Below are positions 1-5,103 of a stretch of 5,103 bases of DNA, piece after piece (the stretch's first letter is position 1; every line of letters begins with the position of its first letter). The DNA lies in contig JAJZYV010000172.1 in the NCBI GenBank assembly GCA_021797955.1, forward strand, positions 1-5,103, read 5' to 3'. A model generated the notes under the pieces. It did no database searches. It saw only the letters and a program-made list of their open reading frames with translations, and was not told the DNA's origin. Source of the DNA: Thermoplasmata archaeon (GTDB lineage Archaea; Thermoplasmatota; Thermoplasmata; Thermoplasmatales; Thermoplasmataceae). The position numbers were made by a program, and so were the translations under genes.

Positions 1-1901
1 TCTGTATCTCTGACAGTCTTATCAACCAGTGGCTTAGGTTTCCAGGGAGCGGAAGTATAAAAGAATAATCTTGATGCGTCTGGGCCATACCTATCGATCA
101 TTTCCTTTGCAAGCACTCCATTTCCCTTACTTTTGCTCATTTTTCTACCTTCTGAGTCTAATATGAATTCTGTGCAGAAAACATTCTCATAGGCGTTCTT
201 TCCGAAGATTAATGTGCCAATTACGTGCAGTGTGTAAAACCAACCTCTTGTCTGGTCTATTCCCTCAGTCACAAAAGAAACAGGAATTTGTGGGACATCA
301 TTCCCCTCGAAGGGATAGTGTATAGCCGCGTAGGTGGCAGATCCTGAGTCAAACCATGTATCTATTACATATGGTTCTCTCTTCATTGATTCCCCACATA
401 AACTGCATTTGAATACAACTGCATCTATGAATGGCCTGTGCAGATCCTCTGGAACGGATTTAACGCCTGAATCCTTTAACTCTTTTCTAGATCCTATGGC
501 TTTCATATGACCGTTTCGGCATGTCCACACCGGGAGAGGTGTACCCCAGTATCTATTCCTTGACAGATTCCAGTCCTTTGCCTCTTCCACAAAGTTGCCA
601 AATCTTCCATCTTTGATAAAATCGGGCACCCAATTCACCAACTGGTTATTTGCCTTCAATTCTTTTCGATACTCTGAAACTCTCAAAAACCAAGCTTCGA
701 TTGGGTAGTATAACAAAGGTGTTGAACATCTGTAGCAGAACGGGTACGAATGCTCATATTTCTCACTTCTTAGAACTTTACCATTTTCTTTGAGATATTT
801 AACAATCTCAACATCAGCCTCTTTCATTGTTAGGTTATTCCACGGTAAACCCTTATAATCGAATTTACCCTGTAAGTTTACCGGATTTACCAGTTCGACA
901 TTCCTTTCTTTTCCAATCTGGAAATCCTCAGTACCGAAGGCAGGTGCAGTGTGCACAATTCCAGTTCCCTCTTCCAAATTGACGTGGTTTCCGTGAACGA
1001 CTACCAGGGTTTCAGGGGGGAGACTGACGAATTCTATTGGCCTTTTGTATTTCAACCCGAGCAGTTCCTTGCCTGAATATGTTTTTAAAGGCTTAAATTC
1101 CCCCTTGAATATTTTTGAAGCAAGATCGCTGGCAACAACGTAGACTTTTCCCTCGTATGATATGTCTGAGTAGTCTATTTCCTCATTGATGGCAAGAAAC
1201 ATGTTTGAAGGAAGTGTCCATGGTGTTGTAGTCCATGCTACGATTATTCTGCCGTCTTCAAGTTCAAAATTGGCGTACACTGATATATCCTTTGTATTCG
1301 TGTAGCCCTGCGACAATTCGTGTGAGCTCAGAGTGGTACCACATCGTGGGCAATAGGGAGATATCCTGTAATCCTTGTATAGCACATCCCTGTCGAAAAG
1401 TGTCTTAAGTGCCCACCATTCACTTTCGATGTATTCGGTTTTTAGAGTCACGTATGCATTATCGTGATCGATCCAGAAACCTAAATTCCTGTCTACATCC
1501 AACCATTCTTCAACATACCTGAAAATACTTTCCCTGCAATATTGGTTGAACTTGTCAACGCCAAAGGCCTCTATCTCTGCTTTGTTTTTAAAGCCAAAAT
1601 GTTTTTCTGCTTCCAGTTCAACGGGAAGACCGTGACAGTCCCATCCTGCGTCTCTCCTCGCAATATTGTACCCCTGCATAGTCATGTATCTGAGAACGGT
1701 ATCTTTTACAGTCCTGGTCAGTGCATGACCCACATGCGGATGTCCGTTTGCAGTTGGCGGACCCTCAAGAAATTTGAAATCTTTTCCGTTCTTTCGCATA
1801 TCCCTAATTTTGGAAAAAACATTCTCACTTTCCCAGTAACTTGAAATTTCTTTGCTTATATCCTTCGTATTTTTTCCATTGTTTAATTGGGGATACTCCA
1901 T
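1..1901 (-). CDS. ileS: Isoleucyl-tRNA synthetase (partial, C-terminus beyond left edge)
   Basis: This cytoplasmic class I enzyme attaches isoleucine to tRNA-Ile. I translated 633 codons from the ATG at 1899-1901 to the left edge without a stop or frameshift. The HIGH-type motif reads HVGH (residues 56-59), followed by GWDCHGLPVE (86-95), and KMSKS is at 587-591. The CP1 editing domain shows WTTTPWTLPSN (223-233) and GTGIVHTAP followed by the expected editing aspartate D326. Zinc-type CxxC pairs are C184/C187, C389/C392 and C499/C502. The late WFDSGS and DQTRGWFY blocks are typical of IleRS rather than ValRS or LeuRS. The motif wording resembles the archaeal/eukaryotic-like (type 2) IleRS. 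Family members are about 1000 residues or more, so the anticodon-binding domain lies outside the window. The start fits: the first helix precedes the GPPTANG block by the usual distance, and a TATA-like box lies about 34 bases upstream. It is transcribed divergently from eif2b. Confidence 0.97.
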   Translation of the reverse strand, partial: MEYPQLNNGKNTKDISKEISSYWESENVFSKIRDMRKNGKDFKFLEGPPTANGHPHVGHALTRTVKDTVLRYMTMQGYNIARRDAGWDCHGLPVELEAEKHFGFKNKAEIEAFGVDKFNQYCRESIFRYVEEWLDVDRNLGFWIDHDNAYVTLKTEYIESEWWALKTLFDRDVLYKDYRISPYCPRCGTTLSSHELSQGYTNTKDISVYANFELEDGRIIVAWTTTPWTLPSNMFLAINEEIDYSDISYEGKVYVVASDLASKIFKGEFKPLKTYSGKELLGLKYKRPIEFVSLPPETLVVVHGNHVNLEEGTGIVHTAPAFGTEDFQIGKERNVELVNPVNLQGKFDYKGLPWNNLTMKEADVEIVKYLKENGKVLRSEKYEHSYPFCYRCSTPLLYYPIEAWFLRVSEYRKELKANNQLVNWVPDFIKDGRFGNFVEEAKDWNLSRNRYWGTPLPVWTCRNGHMKAIGSRKELKDSGVKSVPEDLHRPFIDAVVFKCSLCGESMKREPYVIDTWFDSGSATYAAIHYPFEGNDVPQIPVSFVTEGIDQTRGWFYTLHVIGTLIFGKNAYENVFCTEFILDSEGRKMSKSKGNGVLAKEMIDRYGPDASRLFFYTSAPWKPKPLVDKTVRDT

Positions 1902-1928
1902 ATTTTATCCTAAGTCCGTATTTGAAAT

Positions 1929-1941
1929 TACTTAAAAATTT
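1929..1941 (-). promoter_or_regulatory. Putative TATA box of ileS
   Basis: Read on the minus strand, this stretch is ATTTTTAAGTAA-like, matching the archaeal TATA pattern. Its centre lies about 34 bases before the ileS ATG, so a start site 25-27 bases downstream would leave a leader of only about 5-8 bases. A weak AGGA occurs at 1908-1911, six bases before the ATG, and may or may not be in the transcript. The assignment rests on pattern and spacing only. Confidence 0.5.
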
Positions 1942-1986
1942 AACCTTATACTTTATTGACAATTACGGTGAAAAACACAATAAACA

Positions 1987-1995
1987 GTTTTAAAG
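1987..1995 (+). promoter_or_regulatory. Putative TATA box of the eif2b-PIN-ribK operon
   Basis: The sequence GTTTTAAAG is centred about 30 bases before the eif2b ATG at 2021. With the usual archaeal TATA-to-start distance, transcription would begin within about 0-5 bases of that ATG, giving a leaderless message. No Shine-Dalgarno sequence precedes the ATG, which agrees. It is the first promoter-like element in front of the three-gene plus-strand operon. Confidence 0.55.
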
Positions 1996-2020
1996 TCAGA
2001 TTAATAAGATTGTAAGACAT

Positions 2021-2647
2021 ATGCTTAATATGTCCATAGATAGCTATGAAGATATGCTTGCCCAAGCAGCAGATGTTCTTTCCAAGTCTACAGTAAATCA
2101 AGAGAGATTAAAAATACCCAGAGCAGTTGCAATGGAGGAGGGAAAGGTTACAGTAATAAGGAATTTCATGGATATAGTAGACATTATAAACAGAGATCCA
2201 AAGGATGTGGCCAAATTCTTCATGAAAGAATTCGGTATAGGAGTTAACATTGACGGAAAAAGACTCTTGATAAATAGAAAAATTGGGGAAGAGGATGTAA
2301 ATAATAAATTCGAGCAGTATCTCAATGTGTATGTAAGATGCTATGAGTGCAATTCCCCTGACACAGAGATAATCAGAGAGGCAAGAACGAGTTTGATTTT
2401 GTGCAAAGCCTGTGGAGCACAGCATCCCATTAATATGTCACGAGAGATAATGGTTGAAAGGGATGAGATAAGGGAGAATAAGAAATATACAATCACAGTG
2501 GATTCTATCGGAAAATCTGGGGAAGGAAGGGCCAAACTTTACGGAACCACAATTATTGTACCGGGTGTAAAAAGAGGGCAAACTGTGAGAGTCTTAATTA
2601 AGAGACTGAGGGAAGGAACAGCAATTGCAGAGGTAGTTAAGGATTAA
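2021..2647 (+). CDS. eif2b: Archaeal translation initiation factor 2 beta subunit with C-terminal TRAM domain
   Basis: This is the beta subunit of aIF2, the GTP-binding trimer that carries initiator Met-tRNA to the small ribosomal subunit. Three parts can be seen in the 208 residues. An N-terminal helix (about 5-22) would contact the gamma subunit. The central alpha-beta core (about 30-100) contains IPRAVAMEEGKVTVIRNF and FFMKEFGIG. A C2-C2 zinc ribbon has C107, C110, C128 and C131. Ordinary archaeal beta subunits end soon after the ribbon, at about 135-145 residues. Here about 60 more residues (about 149-206, with IGKSGEGRAK and IIVPGVKRGQTVRV) form a TRAM domain, a small RNA-binding beta-barrel. 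I recall such fusions in some other euryarchaea. Start 2021 is preferred because the TATA-like box suits a leaderless transcript; Met4 at 2030 is the alternative. It is first in the operon, and its last codons overlap the PIN gene start. Confidence 0.95.
   Translation: MLNMSIDSYEDMLAQAADVLSKSTVNQERLKIPRAVAMEEGKVTVIRNFMDIVDIINRDPKDVAKFFMKEFGIGVNIDGKRLLINRKIGEEDVNNKFEQYLNVYVRCYECNSPDTEIIREARTSLILCKACGAQHPINMSREIMVERDEIRENKKYTITVDSIGKSGEGRAKLYGTTIIVPGVKRGQTVRVLIKRLREGTAIAEVVKD
2630..2634 (+). promoter_or_regulatory. Shine-Dalgarno site (GAGGT) deciding the PIN gene start
   Basis: GAGGT lies inside the last codons of eif2b with exactly 8 bases between it and the ATT at 2643. It is the only good ribosome-binding site in the area and points to ATT rather than to the TTG at 2703, which has no such site in front of it. 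The same GAGGTAG core serves the small gene behind purL. Confidence 0.6.
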
Positions 2648-2996
2648 GCTAGTTGTTGACACGAATACCCTTATTTATTCAATAGAAAATAGAATAGACA
2701 TTTTGAGACTGATAGAATCGAATTTTCCGGAATTTGAACCGACAATTTTAAGTTGCATCAAGAGAGAGCTGGAAGGATTGTCAAAAAGTAACATGTCAGC
2801 AAAAGTGGCACTTCTGGTTTACAGGGACGTTGACGTTCTTGAAACCGATGGTAATGGAGACGAGTGTATCCTGGATAACTGCATGAGAAATAATTACGCA
2901 TTATTGAGCAGTGATAGGGAGCTTCTCAGTAAGGCAAGATCAAATGGCGTGAAAACACTTACAGTCCAGGACGGCAGGAGAATAGTATGGCATTGA
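2643..2996 (+). CDS. PIN-domain protein, FCF1/COG1412-like putative RNase, probable ATT start
   Basis: PIN domains are metal-dependent RNases, and the archaeal FCF1-like group is thought to act in rRNA processing. If translation starts at the ATT at 2643, the product has 117 residues. It opens with KLVVDTNTLI, the classic first PIN strand. The acidic set is complete: D6, E42 (KRELEGL), D73 (GDECIL) and D91 (SSDREL). The tail GVKTLTV resembles the last strand of archaeal FCF1-like proteins. No ATG, GTG, TTG or CTG lies in frame between the upstream TAG at 2634 and the catalytic D6. The first such codon, TTG at 2703, would remove strand 1 and D6. The ATT overlaps the eif2b stop (GATTAA) and follows GAGGT by 8 bases. 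Its end overlaps ribK by 10 bases. The neighbouring initiation factor supports a translation-related role over a VapC toxin, and no antitoxin gene is present. The exact RNA target is unknown. Confidence 0.85.
   Translation: MKLVVDTNTLIYSIENRIDILRLIESNFPEFEPTILSCIKRELEGLSKSNMSAKVALLVYRDVDVLETDGNGDECILDNCMRNNYALLSSDRELLSKARSNGVKTLTVQDGRRIVWH
2976..2980 (+). promoter_or_regulatory. Shine-Dalgarno site of ribK
   Basis: AGGAG lies within the PIN coding region, 6 bases before the ribK ATG. It supports the ATG at 2987, and therefore the 10-base overlap between the two genes and translational coupling. Confidence 0.65.
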
Positions 2997-3664
2997 GCAA
3001 AAACAAAAAAGAATTGAACTACGAAGAATATAATATTCTAAAGATACTTTGCACCAATAGAGAGTTAAACGGAAATGTCAAATTGAGTTCGTCGGAAATT
3101 GGCCAAAAAGTTGGTGTGAGTCAACAGACCGCTTCAAGGGTGCTTATTATGCTGGAGAAGCATGGCTACATTAACAGAATTGCGCATGGAAGGAGACAGT
3201 ACATAGCAATTCAGGAGAAGGGATATGATGCATTATATGAAGAAATGGCAGAACTCTCAGAGATTCTTGGAATTAAACAGGAACTGGAACTAAGAGGTAC
3301 AATCACATCCGGACTCGGTGAGGGAAGATATTATGTTTCTAAGAAACCCTATGTAATGGAATTTACAGAGAAATTGGGAATAATTCCATATCCTGGAACG
3401 CTGAATGTCAAAATCCTTCCAGAGGAGGAATCAAAGTTGAGAACATTGAGGGCAAGGAAAGGTATCATAATAAACGGATTCCAGGCTGATGATAGGACAT
3501 ATGGGGATGTTCTTGCTTTCCCTTGCAAGTTTAAGGAAAGTAAATGTGCAGCAATCTTTCCGATCAGATCGGTTTATAGGGACGTGATTGAAATCATAAG
3601 CAACGATTTCCTGAGGGAAAAATATTCATTAAGCAATGATGACAGGGTATCAATCTATTTTTAA
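2987..3664 (+). CDS. ribK: CTP-dependent riboflavin kinase with N-terminal winged HTH (RbkR type)
   Basis: The 225-residue product joins a DNA-binding domain to an archaeal riboflavin kinase that makes FMN from riboflavin using CTP. Residues about 10-90 form a MarR-like winged helix-turn-helix, with the likely recognition helix around SQQTASRVLIMLEKHGYI (45-62) and the wing at HGRRQYIAI. Residues about 99-225 are the kinase (DUF120) domain. It has the nucleotide-binding loop GLGEGRYYVS (109-118) and PYPGTLNV (134-141), where T138 and N140 correspond to the magnesium ligands of the Methanocaldococcus enzyme. AAIFPIRS (188-195) follows. The same two-domain form is known from Thermoplasma, and the RbkR family is described as both enzyme and regulator of riboflavin genes. 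All key kinase residues appear intact, so both functions are plausible. An AGGAG site six bases upstream fixes the start. It is the last gene of the operon, and no other riboflavin genes are in the window. Confidence 0.95.
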   Translation: MALSKNKKELNYEEYNILKILCTNRELNGNVKLSSSEIGQKVGVSQQTASRVLIMLEKHGYINRIAHGRRQYIAIQEKGYDALYEEMAELSEILGIKQELELRGTITSGLGEGRYYVSKKPYVMEFTEKLGIIPYPGTLNVKILPEEESKLRTLRARKGIIINGFQADDRTYGDVLAFPCKFKESKCAAIFPIRSVYRDVIEIISNDFLREKYSLSNDDRVSIYF

Positions 3665-3668
3665 GCTA
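3655..3668. terminator. Convergent gene ends, possible T-run terminator
   Basis: The plus strand reads TCTATTTTTAAG, with a five-T run at 3658-3662 running into the ribK stop, and such T-runs can end transcription in archaea. Only base 3665 separates the ribK TAA from the small gene's TAG. For minus-strand transcripts the nearest T-run is the five-base one at 3618-3622, inside ribK. More T-rich plus-strand sequence (about 3719-3742) lies inside the opposing gene. No hairpin is evident. Which run is actually used cannot be told from the sequence. Confidence 0.3.
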
Positions 3669-3926
3669 AAGTGTGACGTCTATCCTTCCTGTTCTTATAT
3701 CTTCAACAAGTTTAGCTAATCTTTCTTTGATCTGCTTTTCTTCAAGTCCGCATTCAAGCAATTCAGAATAGACCTCAAAGGATTCCTCCGTAATTTCCTT
3801 TCCACTGTAAACTTGAAACGCCCCGCAACTTCTTGCCTCCTTGAAATTTAGTCGATAGCTTTCCAGTATTGTTGTGTCCACGTCATCAAGATAAATTTTT
3901 TTCTTTATAAGATTGGATTCTTCCAT
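3666..3926 (-). CDS. Small protein of unknown function, coupled to purL
   Basis: I do not recognise this 86-residue protein. It is charged and rich in Glu and Lys, with no signal peptide or membrane segment. By eye it reads as a strand (about 6-13, IKKKIYLD), a helix (about 16-31), a second strand (about 36-44) and two amphipathic helices (about 46-58 and 61-78), ending in RIDVTL. It has two cysteines, C34 and C59, that do not form a metal motif. It is real rather than chance: the ATG follows a GAGGT site by 6 bases, that site overlaps the purL stop, and only 9 bases separate the two genes. It does not look like PurS, the usual small partner of PurL, because I cannot match the PurS sequence pattern. 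Cotranscription with purL suggests, but does not show, a purine-related role. Confidence 0.8.
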   Translation of the reverse strand: MEESNLIKKKIYLDDVDTTILESYRLNFKEARSCGAFQVYSGKEITEESFEVYSELLECGLEEKQIKERLAKLVEDIRTGRIDVTL

Positions 3927-3932
3927 TTTACT

Positions 3933-3937
3933 ACCTC
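3933..3937 (-). promoter_or_regulatory. Shine-Dalgarno site of the small purL-linked gene
   Basis: On the minus strand the purL stop and this site read TGAGGTAGTAAA followed by the ATG at 3926. GAGGT begins inside the purL stop codon and lies 6 bases before the start, so a ribosome ending purL is already positioned at the next gene. This supports both the start choice and translational coupling. Confidence 0.7.
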
Positions 3938-5103
3938 ATATAAAATCGTTTAATGCATTTTCCCAAATTTCTCTTAATTCATTAACATTTCTTTGAAAAA
4001 TGCACTGCGCATCATTCATTATTGTTGCCATTTCTCCTCCCGTGTTTCCTATTTGCTTACAGTAAACACCCTTAAACTTCTCCTCGAATTCTGGGCCATG
4101 CTCCCTTTTGACCTCAACGATGAATCTATTGCCTGCCTCAGAAAATAACTTGTTTAAAACCCTCACGTGGGATATGGAAGAAATATCAACATTGAATCCG
4201 ATTTGAGACCCAAATGACATTTCCAGTAATGATGTTATCAGCCCCCCAGAGGATACGTCGTGTGTAGACAGGACGTAACCGTTGATATTCCTGTCAGTCA
4301 AGAGGACTCTCATTGATTCTAGCTCCTCCAGGTTAATTGTTTCCAGAGTATCCTCATATTTATCCCTTATTTTGGAGTAAACACTTCCACTCAGCGAGTA
4401 GCCTGAATATCCAATAAGATATAGCAAAGAATCAGATTCCTTGAATTCTGTTGTTCTCACTCTGTCGTAATCATCTATGACACCGACCATCAATATATTT
4501 GGAGTGGGCGGAATGTCCTTCTTTCCAATGTTGTTGTATAAACTGACATTTCCTGCGACGGGGGGAATTTTAAAATATCTGCAGAATTCTCCAATTGCCT
4601 TTAAACTGTCGTTGACCTGAGCCATTATGTCCATATGGTCTGGATTTCCAAAATTAAGCGCATCTATCAACGAATGAGGGTTACTTCCCGTACTTATCAG
4701 ATTCCTGAAAACCCTGCAAAGAGTCCAGAAAGTTCCAACGTATGCATCCTGGCTGTTTGCATCTATGTGGGAACTTGACGAAAGACTGACCCCTATTTTA
4801 TCATGATTGTCTACCCGCATAACCGCTGAGTCGGAGTGAGTTTCAAGATTGGGGTTTCCGGTCAGTGGCTTAACTACCGTATTGCCACGTACAGTATGAT
4901 CATATTGTCTGATTACCCTGAATTTGCCAGCACAGTTTGGATCTGTTAAAACTTTTATAATTTCCTCTTCAATTTTCACATTATCGCTGAAATACTGAAA
5001 ACTTCTGTTCCTCTTTACTACCTTGGAATATGGCTTTGAGTATACAGGACCTGAGGTGAGGAAATCCAACGATAGGTTCATAACTTCTCTGCCCTTGAAT
5101 GTG
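3936..5103 (-). CDS. purL: FGAM synthase PurL, C-terminal half (5' end beyond right edge)
   Basis: PurL turns formylglycinamide ribonucleotide, ATP and glutamine-derived ammonia into FGAM, the fourth step of de novo purine synthesis, usually with PurQ and PurS. About 388 codons are visible, ending at the TGA at 3936-3938. The frame stays open to the right edge (TFKGREV precedes the ATG at 5081), so that ATG is internal. Counting from it, recognisable blocks are RQYDHTVRGNTVVKPLTG (58-75), ALNFGNPD (141-148), PPVAGNVSLYN (173-183), PPTPNILMVGVIDD (191-204), LSGSVY (230-235), THDVSSGG (273-280) and NRFIVEV (318-324). These are the second AIRS-like half of small-type PurL, whose members are roughly 600-760 residues. 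The catalytic histidine region lies in the missing N-terminal half. A few positions differ from the consensus I remember (see findings). The C-terminus appears complete. A coupled small gene follows. Confidence 0.95.
   Translation of the reverse strand, partial: TFKGREVMNLSLDFLTSGPVYSKPYSKVVKRNRSFQYFSDNVKIEEEIIKVLTDPNCAGKFRVIRQYDHTVRGNTVVKPLTGNPNLETHSDSAVMRVDNHDKIGVSLSSSSHIDANSQDAYVGTFWTLCRVFRNLISTGSNPHSLIDALNFGNPDHMDIMAQVNDSLKAIGEFCRYFKIPPVAGNVSLYNNIGKKDIPPTPNILMVGVIDDYDRVRTTEFKESDSLLYLIGYSGYSLSGSVYSKIRDKYEDTLETINLEELESMRVLLTDRNINGYVLSTHDVSSGGLITSLLEMSFGSQIGFNVDISSISHVRVLNKLFSEAGNRFIVEVKREHGPEFEEKFKGVYCKQIGNTGGEMATIMNDAQCIFQRNVNELREIWENALNDFI

Noticed and set aside
1542..1844. Plus-strand open frame of 100 codons
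   Set aside because: It lies entirely inside ileS on the opposite strand, across the HIGH-motif region, and its translation resembles no family and shows no start signals.
2098..2535. Three minus-strand open frames opposite eif2b
   Set aside because: They are antisense shadows of a well-supported aIF2-beta gene; they have no ribosome-binding sites and no recognisable domains.
2679..2698. Short AATAGA-type direct repeat
   Set aside because: It is a few AT-rich bases inside the PIN coding region, too short and imperfect to mean more than codon composition.
2703..2996. PIN protein starting at TTG 2703 (97 residues)
   Set aside because: This start removes the first beta-strand and catalytic Asp of the PIN fold, and there is no good Shine-Dalgarno site in front of it, whereas the upstream ATT has one.
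2643..2996. PIN gene as the toxin of a VapBC toxin-antitoxin pair
   Set aside because: No small antitoxin gene is adjacent; the upstream gene is an initiation factor, and the C-terminal pattern is more like the FCF1-type group than VapC.
3666..3926. Small gene behind purL as purS
   Set aside because: Its position fits, but the sequence lacks the PurS pattern and has an extra helical C-terminal half, so the name is not justified.
3936..5081. purL as a complete 381-residue gene starting at ATG 5081
   Set aside because: The frame stays open to the window edge, the upstream residues continue a PurL-like linker, and a protein beginning here would lack the catalytic N-terminal half.

Overview
The window looks like a piece of an archaeal chromosome, most likely from the Thermoplasmata (Thermoplasma/Ferroplasma/Cuniculiplasma-like). 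The evidence is archaeal translation factor aIF2-beta with a C-terminal TRAM domain, an archaeal CTP-type riboflavin kinase fused to a winged helix-turn-helix, an archaeal FCF1-type PIN protein, TATA-like boxes placed for leaderless or very short-leader transcripts, AT-rich DNA (about 40% GC by eye) and heavy use of AGA/AGG and ATA codons. The genus is inference; no rRNA or other direct marker is present.

Layout from left to right. Bases 1-1901 (minus) hold the first 633 codons of isoleucyl-tRNA synthetase (ileS), whose C-terminal end lies beyond the left edge. Bases 1902-2020 are a divergent promoter region with one TATA-like box for each direction. Bases 2021-3664 (plus) form a tightly packed three-gene operon: aIF2-beta (eif2b), a PIN-domain RNase that appears to start at a non-canonical ATT codon overlapping the eif2b stop, and riboflavin kinase/regulator (ribK), which overlaps the PIN gene by 10 bases. 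On the minus strand, reading in from the right edge, come the C-terminal half of purL (FGAM synthase, 3936-5103, 5' end outside the window) and a small coupled gene of unknown function (3666-3926). The ribK and small-gene stop codons face each other with a single base between them.

Functionally the left and centre concern translation: charging tRNA-Ile, delivering initiator tRNA, and probably rRNA processing or RNA cleavage. A flavin-cofactor gene is tacked on at the end, and the right side is de novo purine synthesis. Genes that begin a transcript have no strong Shine-Dalgarno sequence, whereas operon-internal genes have clear GAGGT or AGGAG sites 6-8 bases upstream. I see no mobile element, CRISPR array, RNA gene or obvious accessory island. 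The points most worth a second look are the ATT start, the TRAM extension of aIF2-beta, the unrecognised 86-residue protein behind purL, and the one-base convergent junction.
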